Of a stretch of DNA of 64,000 nt, positions 52,037 through 60,553 are shown piece after piece. The notes below the pieces were generated by a model. It saw nothing but the letters and a program-made list of their open reading frames with translations. It was not told the origin of the DNA and searched no databases. This DNA comes from Bradyrhizobium rifense (GTDB lineage Bacteria; Pseudomonadota; Alphaproteobacteria; Rhizobiales; Xanthobacteraceae). Position numbers and translations under genes: made by a program. The stretch is from assembly GCF_008123425.1 (NCBI RefSeq), contig NZ_VSSS01000014.1:1-64000 (forward strand). Reading direction: 5' to 3'. Within the stretch, counting starts at the first letter, position 1. Each line of letters begins with the position of its first letter.

Positions 52037-54946
52037 ATGAACATCCAGGAAAAGCACCCCAAGCCCGTGCCAACAGCCATGGCTGACGACGAGCCTCGTG
52101 GAAATCTGCGGTTTGGCCCCTTCGAGCTTTCGAGCAAAGAGAGGGCGCTTCGGCGCGACGGCGTGGCGCTGCCCCTCGGCAGCAGGGCCCTCGAGATCCT
52201 GATCTACCTTGCGGAGCGACCGGGCAAGGTGATCGCAAAGCAGGAGTTGATCGATCACGTCTGGCCGGACGTGACGGTCGAGGAGGGGAGCATCCGGGTC
52301 CACGTGGCCGCGATCCGCAAGGCGCTTGGCGACGGCCAATTCGGCAACCGCTACATCGCAAACATCAAGGGACGGGGCTACTCCTTCGTCGGCACATTGG
52401 CCTCCCTTGAAGGCGCCACCGAAAGCAGGGCCGCCAGGTCCCGGCATCAAGCCGGGCTTCCGGTGCGACCGATCATGATGATTGGACGCGAGACGTTCGT
52501 CACTGAGGTCGGCGACAGGCTTCTGAAAGATCGGTTCGTGACACTGCTCGGTCCCGGCGGCATCGGCAAGACAGCCATCGCTCTGGCCGTCGGCCGCGTC
52601 GTCGCCGAGGCGTTCGGCAGGGAGATATTTTTTGTCGATCTGGAAAGTGTCACCGATCCGCACCATGTTGCCGCGGCCGTTGCGACATCCCTGGGGTTTT
52701 CACTCAAATCGAAAGACCCAGGCCCGGAGCTGGTCGACCTCATCCGGTCGCGGAGGCTCCTCATCATACTCGACAGCTGCGAGCATGTGATCGAGGCGGT
52801 CGCATCGTTTGCCGAACAACTCTACCAGCAAACGGAAGAGATTCATGTTCTGACCACGAGCCGGGAATTGTTGAAAGTCGAGGGTGAGCATTGCTGCCGG
52901 GTTCTTCCTCTTGATTTTCCGCCAGGCGATTCGGAGCAAACGGCAAATGCAGTGCTGCGATATCCGGCAGTGCAGTTGTTCGTACGGCGCGTGGCAATGC
53001 GAGCAGGTCGTGTCGTTCTCTCCGACCAGGAGGCGCCATTCGTCGCGGACATATGCCGAAAGCTGGATGGGATTCCGCTGGCGATCGAGCTGGCCGCGGG
53101 GCAGGTCGCCGCCCTTGGCCTGGAGAACACGGTTGACCTCCTGGTCTCCCGGCTGGAATTGCTGAGACTGAGCCATCGGACGGCAGTCGCCAGACATCGG
53201 ACGCTCAAGGCGACCCTGGATTGGAGCTACGATCTGCTGTCCGACGCAGAGAGGATCGTCTTTCGACGCATCGCTGCTTTCGTTGGACATTTCACTCTCG
53301 ATGCCGCGCGGTCTGTTGCCGGAGAACCCGGTGTGGCCGCCGAGGACATTTTCGACGCCGTCGCAGGGCTGGTCGAGAAGTCGTTGATAACAACTCGGAT
53401 CGATGTCGTGCAGGCGCAGTATCGGCTGCCGAACACGACCCGGGCATACGCACTGGCAAAACTGGAGGAGCATGACGAAGTCGACATGGTCTTCGGCCGG
53501 CATGCGGAGTACCTCGCCGGACATCTCGAAGCGCTGAGGGAGTTTCTATCAGGTCTGCCGGGCACCGAAAAAGCCGCGGCTTATTCCGACCAATTGAGCA
53601 ACGTCCGTGCGGCGCTCGAATGGAGCTTTGGGCCGCGCGGCGATGCCGAGACGGCAACGAGACTGGCCGCCGCTTCCACGCAGGTGTTTCTGGAGCTGTC
53701 GCTGCTGATCGAATGCCAGGCATGGGCCGAGCGCGCAATGGCGGGCCTGGGAGGTCCGCATCAATACTCCCGCTTCGCCATGGAGATCTCTGCATCAATT
53801 CCGCTGGCCTTGATGCATACGGAAAGCAACGATCAACGCGTGCGGACTGCTTTCGCGAACGCGCTGGATATTGCAATCGAACAGGGCGATCTCGCTCACG
53901 AGCTGAGGGTTCTCAGCGGACTTTTCATGTATTCGCACTGGACCATGGACATCCGAGGTGCGAGCGAGATCGCCACCCGGAGCAGGAAACTGGCGTCGAC
54001 AACGGGAAATCACGACGACATGGCGCTGGCGGAAGCAATGCTGGCGGCCTCCGAACATCTGTCGGGAAATCACCTTGCCACACAGCTACATTGCGAAGCG
54101 GGTCTCCGGCACCTGGCGTCCAGACCGCGCCCCCGAACGGAACCATATCTCTTTCACTATACGAGCTTTCTGCTCGTCGGCATGACACGTTCTCTCCTGT
54201 ACAGGGGCTTGCTCGGCCAATCGCTGGACTATGCAAGGCGCGCCAGAGAGGAAGCCAAGAGGTCAGGCAACCCCGCCACGTTATGCCGATCCCTGGCCTT
54301 GATCCTTCCTGTGTTTCTGGCCATGGCGGACCTGAGCCAATCGGACCAGTACATTGGTGAGCTGAGTGAGCTCTCCGTTGCGCATTCCCTGATGCCATAT
54401 CGCGCCATAGCGGCTGGCCTGAAGGGCCAATGGCTGCTTCTTCAGGACAAGCGCAGCGAAGCAATCCAATTGTTGAAGAGGGCCCTGGAAGAGCTTCACG
54501 CCCAGCATCATGAGATGCTGAACATGGATTTTACCTGCGATTTGGCCGTCGCGCTTGCGGACCTCGGTGAGCATGAGCAGGCGCTGACCCTCACGGTGAA
54601 TGCAATCGCGCAACAGCAGCGTGCCGGCAAATTCTTGCACATGCCCGCCCTGTTCAGGATGAAAGGCCTCATCCTGGCGTCTCGATCCGCGGAGGATCAT
54701 TCCGGCGCCGAAGCAAGCCTGCTGTCGGCAATCGACTGGGCCAAACGCCAGTCCGCCACCCTGTTCGAATTGAAGGCCGCGACGGACTTGGCCGGGCTGT
54801 TGCTGAAACAGGATCGCATGCCGGAAGCTTACGAATATCTCGGCGCGAGTCTTGATCGAATGCCGGCCGGAATTTCATTTCCTGTTCGGACCCGCGCCGT
54901 GCAGATGCTCGGCCAGCTCCAATCCGGAACCGAGGACGTCGGCTGA
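52037..54946 (+). CDS. Winged-helix STAND ATPase regulator 3
   Basis: A 969-residue paralogue of regulators 1 and 2. The winged helix is FGPFELSSKERALRRDGVAL, SIRVHVAAIRKALGDGQFGN, IKGRGYSFVGT. The NTPase has Walker A GPGGIGKTA (about residue 173), Walker B LIILDSCEHVIEA (about 241) and VLTTSRELLKV, followed by IDLDRC-type sensor helices and TPR-like repeats. I use the ATG at 52037; MADDEPRG at 52079 is possible and better spaced from the winged helix. It is 115 bp upstream of the PoxB-like gene in the same direction, which makes that gene its most likely target. Confidence 0.86.
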   Translation: MNIQEKHPKPVPTAMADDEPRGNLRFGPFELSSKERALRRDGVALPLGSRALEILIYLAERPGKVIAKQELIDHVWPDVTVEEGSIRVHVAAIRKALGDGQFGNRYIANIKGRGYSFVGTLASLEGATESRAARSRHQAGLPVRPIMMIGRETFVTEVGDRLLKDRFVTLLGPGGIGKTAIALAVGRVVAEAFGREIFFVDLESVTDPHHVAAAVATSLGFSLKSKDPGPELVDLIRSRRLLIILDSCEHVIEAVASFAEQLYQQTEEIHVLTTSRELLKVEGEHCCRVLPLDFPPGDSEQTANAVLRYPAVQLFVRRVAMRAGRVVLSDQEAPFVADICRKLDGIPLAIELAAGQVAALGLENTVDLLVSRLELLRLSHRTAVARHRTLKATLDWSYDLLSDAERIVFRRIAAFVGHFTLDAARSVAGEPGVAAEDIFDAVAGLVEKSLITTRIDVVQAQYRLPNTTRAYALAKLEEHDEVDMVFGRHAEYLAGHLEALREFLSGLPGTEKAAAYSDQLSNVRAALEWSFGPRGDAETATRLAAASTQVFLELSLLIECQAWAERAMAGLGGPHQYSRFAMEISASIPLALMHTESNDQRVRTAFANALDIAIEQGDLAHELRVLSGLFMYSHWTMDIRGASEIATRSRKLASTTGNHDDMALAEAMLAASEHLSGNHLATQLHCEAGLRHLASRPRPRTEPYLFHYTSFLLVGMTRSLLYRGLLGQSLDYARRAREEAKRSGNPATLCRSLALILPVFLAMADLSQSDQYIGELSELSVAHSLMPYRAIAAGLKGQWLLLQDKRSEAIQLLKRALEELHAQHHEMLNMDFTCDLAVALADLGEHEQALTLTVNAIAQQQRAGKFLHMPALFRMKGLILASRSAEDHSGAEASLLSAIDWAKRQSATLFELKAATDLAGLLLKQDRMPEAYEYLGASLDRMPAGISFPVRTRAVQMLGQLQSGTEDVG

Positions 54947-55061
54947 ACGGTGCGCCATCCGCAGCCGTGTGCCGTCTGCGCAGGCGGGTTCAAGTCCTCG
55001 CATTCCGATCCAAGCCCCGGCAGCGCAGTTGGGTGCACGCTGTGGCAGGAACGGTCACAGC

Positions 55062-56786
55062 ATGGGTTATGTCATGGGTAAGCTGGTCGCGGATATCATT
55101 GTCGAGACCTTGCAAAGCGCAGGCGTCAAGCATTGTTACGGCGTCGTCGGCGACACCCTCAATCTGATCGCCCGCTCCCTCGAGAAAAGCGAGATCGAGT
55201 GGATATCGATGAGACACGAGGAGGCGGGAGCGTTCGCCGCGCAGGCGGAGGCGCAACTCGCCGATCGCCTGACGGCAGTTGCCGGCAGCTGCGGACCCGG
55301 AAGCCTGCATTTCATCAACGGGATCTTCGAGGCCAATCGCAATCGTGCGCCCGTGATCCTGATCGCAAGTCAGATCATTCGCGACGAACTGGGCTTCGAT
55401 TTCATCCAGGAGGTCGACTTCAAGCAGGTCTACAGGGATTGCAGCGTCTTCTGCGACATGATCCATACCCCGGAACAGGCGCGCCGGAAGACGGTGATCG
55501 CCTGCCAGACGGCTCTGGCGAAACGCGGTGTTGCCGTGCTGATCGTGCCGGCGGATATCTCCGCCTCGAGCGTTGATGACAAGATCCCCTATGCGGTGCA
55601 CGTCGCCAGGCCCGTCACCAGGCCGAACGATACGGATCTTGATGGGATCGCAGAGATCCTCAACACGAGTGAAAATGTCGTCCTGTACGGCGGCTCAGGC
55701 TGTCAGGGGGCGCATCAGGAGATTCTCGCAGTCGCCAACAGGCTGAAGGCGCCGATTGCGCATACGTCACGGGCCAAGGATTTTCTCGAGTTTGACAATC
55801 CCTACAACATTGGAATGACTGGGATGCTCGGCAACGAGGCCGGGTACCACGCCTTGCTGGACTGCGACGCGTTGCTGATGCTGGGCGCGGACTTTGCCTG
55901 GCGGCAATTCTACCCGGACAAGGCCAAGATCGTACAGGTCGATATCGACCCGACCCATCTGGGACGGCGTCATCCGATCACGAAGGGTGTCGTCGGCGAT
56001 GTGAAGGCGACACTGGAGACTTTGCTGCCGAAGCTGGTCGAGCGCACCGACGCCTCGTTCCGAAGCGCGTATGTGAAGCGCTATGCGAAATATCGGGAAG
56101 CCGAACGGGCCAAGGTTGCTGCCGGCCACGATGGCAGTATTCCCGGAAGCTATCTGACTCAGGTGATCAGCCGCCATGCGGCAAAGGATGCGTTGTTCAC
56201 CGCCGATGACGGCACCCCGGCTGCCTGGGCCTATCGCCATATCGAGGCGAACGGGCAGCGCCGCATGTTCGCCAGCCTGCTTCATGGAACGATGGCCAAC
56301 GGCATGCCGTCGTCCATCGGGCTCCAGAAGGCAGCACCCGGCCGCCAGGTCATATGCATGGCAGGCGACGGTGGAATTTCGATGCTGTTCGGAGACCTGA
56401 TGACGGTCGTCTCGCAGGAACTGCCCATCAAAATTGCCGTCTATGACAACGGCAAGCTTGGCTTTGTCGAGATCGAGCAAAAGGCGGAAGGCATGCTCGA
56501 TACCTTCACGAAGTTGAAGAATCCAAATTTCGCCGGCGTTGCGCGTGCGCTGGGTCTCTGGGGCCAGACCGTTTCGGACGCAAGCGAGCTGGAGACCGCA
56601 GTCAAGGACTGGCTGGCGCAACCGGGACCGGCGCTTCTGCACGTGCACGTCAACCCGATGCAGCTCGTCATGCCGCCATTCATGCAGGTCGAGCCTGCAA
56701 TCGGGATGGCGCTCTATTCCGCTCGTGCCGTCCTGCACGGTCGCGGAGGCGACGTCTGGGAAATGGTGAAGGAGAATTTCCTCTAG
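55062..56786 (+). CDS. poxB: Pyruvate:quinone oxidoreductase, PoxB-like ThDP enzyme
   Basis: A 574-residue thiamine-diphosphate flavoenzyme, the size of E. coli PoxB (572). The activating Glu is in ISMRHEEAGAFAAQAEAQL, the FAD domain in the middle (VVLYGGSGCQGAHQEI, DALLMLGADFAWRQFYP), and the ThDP motif is GDGGISMLFGDLMTVVSQELPIKI followed by NGKLGFVEIEQKAEGM. The C-terminus ALYSARAVLHGRGGDVWEMV resembles the membrane-binding tail of PoxB. It would decarboxylate pyruvate to acetate and reduce ubiquinone. The start at 55062 or 55074 are both possible. It closes the regulator block and could feed electrons to the cyo oxidase. Confidence 0.88.
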   Translation: MGYVMGKLVADIIVETLQSAGVKHCYGVVGDTLNLIARSLEKSEIEWISMRHEEAGAFAAQAEAQLADRLTAVAGSCGPGSLHFINGIFEANRNRAPVILIASQIIRDELGFDFIQEVDFKQVYRDCSVFCDMIHTPEQARRKTVIACQTALAKRGVAVLIVPADISASSVDDKIPYAVHVARPVTRPNDTDLDGIAEILNTSENVVLYGGSGCQGAHQEILAVANRLKAPIAHTSRAKDFLEFDNPYNIGMTGMLGNEAGYHALLDCDALLMLGADFAWRQFYPDKAKIVQVDIDPTHLGRRHPITKGVVGDVKATLETLLPKLVERTDASFRSAYVKRYAKYREAERAKVAAGHDGSIPGSYLTQVISRHAAKDALFTADDGTPAAWAYRHIEANGQRRMFASLLHGTMANGMPSSIGLQKAAPGRQVICMAGDGGISMLFGDLMTVVSQELPIKIAVYDNGKLGFVEIEQKAEGMLDTFTKLKNPNFAGVARALGLWGQTVSDASELETAVKDWLAQPGPALLHVHVNPMQLVMPPFMQVEPAIGMALYSARAVLHGRGGDVWEMVKENFL

Positions 56787-56905
56787 TCGAGGTCGCCGTC
56801 CCTCAGCAGCACTGTGGCTTCGCCGCACGGCGCTGAGAGCGGCCGAGCATTGCCGTCATGGGTCGATCGAGATTGCCGAAACCGCCGCAGCCATCGGCTT
56901 TGCCC

Positions 56906-57442
56906 ATGGCAAAATATCTTGCGGTCGTCGGGGGCGCACTCGCCGTTCTTCTGCTGATAGCCGGCTGGTCTTTGCCGGAGCTGCCGGACAGGTTTTCCGA
57001 TCGGCCGAACAGCACCGGCGCGGCCGCCATCCGGATTGCATCCGAGCGCAAATGGCCGGAGAAGGTCGTCTTGGATACCAGCCAGCCGACATTTTTTTCC
57101 CCATCCATCGATGTGGCGCCGGCCCGCGACTTGGTCGAGCGTCTGCCCGATGACAGGACGGATCAACCGGTCGTCGCCCCTCAGGCCGACGCGGCGGCGA
57201 AGCCGGATGTTCGACCGGCCGTTGCCGAGCATCCACCCGTGCGAACCAGGCACAGGAGGTCCAGGGCAATTCCATCGGTTCGTGTGGCAAGAGCTCGCAG
57301 TCCCAATGAGCTCCAGGGACCGGCCGAGGCGTGCTGCTGGTTTGAGCCGATGGACAGGCGCGCACTATCGAGACCTGCCTCGCGCAATCGCCTCGCGCGT
57401 CGTGACTCATGGACCGAATGGCATTTTCCAGAGACAAATTGA
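56906..57442 (+). CDS. Hypothetical membrane-anchored protein
   Basis: A 178-residue protein with one N-terminal membrane helix (YLAVVGGALAVLLLIAGWSL) and an extracytoplasmic, Arg/Pro/Ala-rich remainder. A conserved-looking segment follows the helix (AAIRIASERKWPEKVVLDTSQPTFF, in blocks), while the C-terminal 80 residues are low-complexity basic sequence (RTRHRRSRAIPSVRVARARS). The ATG at 56906 directly precedes the helix. Proteins with this helix plus ERKWPE motif recur in rhizobia as uncharacterised proteins. No function can be assigned. Confidence 0.6.
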   Translation: MAKYLAVVGGALAVLLLIAGWSLPELPDRFSDRPNSTGAAAIRIASERKWPEKVVLDTSQPTFFSPSIDVAPARDLVERLPDDRTDQPVVAPQADAAAKPDVRPAVAEHPPVRTRHRRSRAIPSVRVARARSPNELQGPAEACCWFEPMDRRALSRPASRNRLARRDSWTEWHFPETN

Positions 57443-57655
57443 AAGTCGGGCTGCTCTGCCAGCCTCGTCCTTGTCGTTCTGCCGACCTCACATCCAACAT
57501 GCGCACAATTGTCCAATACGCGCAGTCATGGGGTCGCTACGCTGATGGCGACCATGTCGCAATGCTTGGGGGGGCGGGCTCTAGACGCCGCAATCCCGGC
57601 GCTGCGCAGGCAAATCGTCGGTGGAAGAGATGGGCAAGGCTTCGGTGCGTTGACG

Positions 57656-58807
57656 ATGAAGATTCTCGCTACGCTGCCGACGAAAGGCCGGGATCTCCGG
57701 CTGGACCTGTTCCGAGGTGTGGCAAATTGGGGAATCTTCCTCGACCATATCCCCAACAACATCGTGAACTGGGTGACAACGCGCAACTACGGCTTCAGCG
57801 ATGCCGCGGATCTCTTCATCTTCATTTCCGGCTACACGGTCGCCTTCGTCTTTGCGCGGATGATGCTCGAACGCGGGTTTGTCATTGGCGCGACCAGGCT
57901 TCTGAAGCGCGTCTGGCAGATTTATGTCGCCCACGTCTTCCTCTTCGTGCTCTATCTCGCCGAAATCGGATATGTTGCGCAGAGATCTGGCAACTCCGGT
58001 TTCACCGACGATTTCAACATCCGGGGCTTCCTGGCAAATCCTGCGCAGTTCCTGTTCGAGGGGCTGATCCTTCGCTTCAAGCCGGTGAACATGGATGTGC
58101 TGCCGCTTTACATCGTGCTGATGGGCGTCTTCCCGCCGATACTCTGGCTGATGCTGCGCAGACCCAATATGACCCTGGCCGCCTCGGGGGTGCTCTATTT
58201 GGCGGCCAGGCACTTCGGCTGGAACGTTTCGGCCTATCCAACCGGCCTCTGGTACTTCAATCCATTCGCGTGGCAGTTTCTGTTCACGTTCGGGGCCTGG
58301 TTTGCGCTTGGCGGATCGGGGCAGGCGATGCCGTTCATCCGGTCGCGGACCGCGTTGGTGCTCGGCATCGGCTATCTTCTGTTCGCTCTGGTGATGACGA
58401 TGGCGGCTCGGTTTGACGGACTACGGGCACTGATCCCGCCGGAGATCTATGGCGCCTTCAATCCGAACGACAAGACCAACCTCGCGCCTTATCGCCTGCT
58501 GCACTTCGTCGTGTTCGCGTTCTTCGTCGTTCGTCTGTTGCCACGCGATTGGCCGGCGCTGGAATGGGCGATCTTTCGGCCCGCAATCAAATGCGGTCAA
58601 CAGTCGCTCGAAGTGTTTTGCGCCGGGATATTCCTGTCCTTTGCCGCACATGTCGTGCTGGTCGAGGTCTCCGGCGCGATCTGGATGCAGATCGTGGTCA
58701 GCATTGTCGGGATCCTGATGATGACCGCGCTGGCGTACTACCGCTCCTGGTCGAAGCGCGTCGACAAGGCGCCGAAGGCCAAGCCGGCCGTTGTGGCGGC
58801 AGGCTGA
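57656..58807 (+). CDS. OpgC-family membrane protein (glucan modification)
   Basis: A 383-residue polytopic membrane protein of about ten helices. The N-terminus RDLRLDLFRGVANWGIFLDHIP, with a His-Asp-type region, and the SDAADLFIFISGYTVAFVFAR segment are signatures of the OpgC/acyltransferase-3-like family that adds succinyl or similar groups to periplasmic cyclic glucans. Other parts: VNMDVLPLYIVLMGVFPPIL and YFNPFAWQFLFTFGAWFALG. The start at 57656 is chosen because it directly precedes MKILATLPTKGRDLRLDL; upstream in-frame residues look noncoding. The gap 57443-57655 before it holds no supported gene. Confidence 0.85.
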   Translation: MKILATLPTKGRDLRLDLFRGVANWGIFLDHIPNNIVNWVTTRNYGFSDAADLFIFISGYTVAFVFARMMLERGFVIGATRLLKRVWQIYVAHVFLFVLYLAEIGYVAQRSGNSGFTDDFNIRGFLANPAQFLFEGLILRFKPVNMDVLPLYIVLMGVFPPILWLMLRRPNMTLAASGVLYLAARHFGWNVSAYPTGLWYFNPFAWQFLFTFGAWFALGGSGQAMPFIRSRTALVLGIGYLLFALVMTMAARFDGLRALIPPEIYGAFNPNDKTNLAPYRLLHFVVFAFFVVRLLPRDWPALEWAIFRPAIKCGQQSLEVFCAGIFLSFAAHVVLVEVSGAIWMQIVVSIVGILMMTALAYYRSWSKRVDKAPKAKPAVVAAG

Positions 58808-59234
58808 GCGTCGCGCGGGGCGGAGTTTGCAAACACGATTTGCGATGAAGCGCTCACGATTTCATGGATCGATCCAGGCCGTGCTTCTGCCGCCATTTCG
58901 GGCCCGGCCCCCGCATGTAGTGAGCTTCGGGGCGGTATCGCATGCGCGGGCCGTCATTCCCCAGGAGGAACCGGAATATGGCCAAAGCAGCCTTTCGGGC
59001 CAAGCTCTTCGGATCTCTTGCCAGAGCCGGGTAGATCATCTTCTGTCTCCATCGCCACCGTTGGCAAATGCTTGCGCAGTAGATGAGCTCGAAGGCGTTT
59101 GAATTCGAGAGGAAGGCGTTTGTCGTCTTATATGGGCGGTATAGGGACGCCCATGACGGATTCGGTGACCTGAAGCACTGACACCACAAGCTCCTGCTCT
59201 GGAGCCTGTACGTTGGGTTAGGCGTCGCTCCCTT
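58808..59234. other. Intergenic stretch with one candidate small gene
   Basis: A 427-bp gap. The only candidate is the 61-aa minus-strand frame at 58854-59039 described separately. The rest shows no open frame with a ribosome binding site and no obvious terminator for the OpgC-like gene. Confidence 0.4.
58854..59039 (-). CDS. Candidate small basic protein (61 aa)
   Basis: A 61-residue minus-strand frame starting MIYPALARDPKSLARKAALA with GGAGA 7 bp before the ATG at 59039. The composition is strongly basic and the middle (AIFRFLLGNDGPRMRYRPEAHY) has a short hydrophobic helix followed by Arg/Tyr/His-rich sequence. The good ribosome binding site and non-random composition argue for a real gene, but I recognise no family. 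Confidence 0.4.
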   Translation of the reverse strand: MIYPALARDPKSLARKAALAIFRFLLGNDGPRMRYRPEAHYMRGPGPKWRQKHGLDRSMKS

Positions 59235-60380
59235 TCAATCGGGAATTTGTCGAGGAACGTCCTTCCATGTTCCCGCGCGACTCGAGGCATGAATGGTCTC
59301 GACGAGCGTTTGGATGCGCAGGCCCGCGCGGAAGTTGAATGGCTCCGGCTGACGTCCAGCGATAGCATCAAGGTACCCTGCAGCTTCGATCGCTTTCAGG
59401 TCATTGAAGCCAAGCTGATGGCCCGGCGCAACGCAGAACAGGCCGTATGGCCGATGGTCCGGGCTCGCCTCGATCCGGCGGAATCCCTGACGGCCACGGC
59501 GGTCATCGGTCGAGAAGAAGTGCAACTCGTTGAATCGTTCCTGGCTGAAGGCGAGGGCGCCTTTGGTTCCATAGACTTCGAAGTCGTGTTGCATCTTCCG
59601 CCCGGTCGCAATCCAATTCCCCTCGATCGAGCCGGAGGCACCGTTCGCGAAACGGAGGAAGGCTCGCCCGACATCGTCGACTTCGACACGCCTCCGGCCG
59701 CCTTTGCTGTCGGGACGTTCCTTGATCATCGTCACGCAATCTCCCATGACCCGGGTGATCGGTCCAGCGGCCGGACCCACTAAGAATTCGGCCGTTGCCA
59801 ATGCGTGGCTGCCAATGTCGGCCAGCGCGCCGCCACCAGCCGGATCATGCCGGAAGGTGAACGGCCCAGCGCTGTCTGCCATGTAATCTTCGGCGTGGAC
59901 TCCGCGGTAGCCGCGTAATTCGCCGAGCTCTCCGGCGGCGATCATGTCGCGCGCGAGTTGCAGCATCGGGTTACAAAGGTAATTGAAACCGACTTGTGTC
60001 TTTACACCGGCCGCTTCAGCGGCCTCGGCCATTTCGCGGGAGTCTGTGTCAAGCGGAGCCAGTGGCTTCTCGCAGTAGACATGTTTGCCACCGGCAATCG
60101 CAGCCAGGGCCATTTCCTTGTGGAGCGCGTTGGGCGTGGTGATGTTCACGACGTCGATGGCTGGGTCCACCACGAGCGAGCGCCAGTCGGAGGTCCCGCG
60201 CGCGAAGCCCAGGGCCGAGGCTGCTCTCACCGCCGCCTCGCCGCTGATATCCGCAATCGTATGCAGTTCCAGCTCGAAAGGCAGGTCGAAGACGCGCGCG
60301 GCTATGGAGTAAGCGAAAGCGTGCGCCTTGCCCATGAAGCCGCTACCGATAAGACCGATGCGAAGCTTCGGTTTGGTCAT
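59235..60380 (-). CDS. Gfo/Idh/MocA family oxidoreductase
   Basis: A 381-residue NAD(P)-dependent sugar or inositol dehydrogenase. The N-terminal Rossmann fold is LRIGLIGSGFMGKAHAFAYS, the catalytic EKP motif is HVYCEKPLAPLD (about residues 95-100), and the C-terminal sheet domain contains LADIGSHALATAEFLVGPA with the conserved Asp-x-x-x-His. It is divergent from iolD across a 173-bp control region, so it likely acts on inositol or a related polyol or inosose. Family members near iolD are commonly myo-inositol or scyllo-inositol dehydrogenases; the exact substrate cannot be read from sequence. Confidence 0.9.
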   Translation of the reverse strand: MTKPKLRIGLIGSGFMGKAHAFAYSIAARVFDLPFELELHTIADISGEAAVRAASALGFARGTSDWRSLVVDPAIDVVNITTPNALHKEMALAAIAGGKHVYCEKPLAPLDTDSREMAEAAEAAGVKTQVGFNYLCNPMLQLARDMIAAGELGELRGYRGVHAEDYMADSAGPFTFRHDPAGGGALADIGSHALATAEFLVGPAAGPITRVMGDCVTMIKERPDSKGGRRRVEVDDVGRAFLRFANGASGSIEGNWIATGRKMQHDFEVYGTKGALAFSQERFNELHFFSTDDRRGRQGFRRIEASPDHRPYGLFCVAPGHQLGFNDLKAIEAAGYLDAIAGRQPEPFNFRAGLRIQTLVETIHASSRAGTWKDVPRQIPD

Positions 60381-60451
60381 GTCGGAATTCCCTGTTCATG
60401 ATGAGGTCGGAGTTGAGGCGACCAGCGCAAAAGTCCAGCGCGGAATGTCGT

Positions 60452-60478
60452 TGACGTTACCGTCATTGGCAATAATTG
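60452..60478. promoter_or_regulatory. Candidate operator palindromes in the inositol divergent region
   Basis: TGACG-TTAC-CGTCA (60452-60465) and CAATAATTG (60470-60478) are two adjacent inverted repeats between the divergent dehydrogenase and iolD genes, just upstream of a likely iolD promoter. A GGAA-N6-TTCC motif of the kind reported for rhizobial IolR was not found. Confidence 0.4.
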
Positions 60479-60494
60479 TTGCGAAAAAATATGA

Positions 60495-60523
60495 TTGTCA
60501 ATATTCGATGCGCGAGGTTATGT
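60495..60523 (+). promoter_or_regulatory. Putative iolD promoter
   Basis: TTGTCA (60495-60500) and TTATGT (60518-60523) are 17 bp apart, a plausible housekeeping promoter ending about 30 bp before the iolD start at 60554. The surrounding AT-rich stretch stands out from the GC-rich background. A GGGAGGAG ribosome binding site precedes the iolD ATG. Confidence 0.5.
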
Positions 60524-60553
60524 TCCTCACAAATCGTCGAGGGAGGAGACTAC

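Noticed and set aside
43208..54946. Reading the STAND array as a known anti-phage defence island
   Set aside because: The three large proteins carry N-terminal DNA-binding winged helices rather than nuclease, protease, TIR or membrane effector domains, so a transcription-regulator role is the simpler explanation.
60381..60553. IolR site (GGAA-N6-TTCC) in the inositol control region
   Set aside because: The only close sequence is GGAATTCC near 60386, which lacks the six-base spacer.
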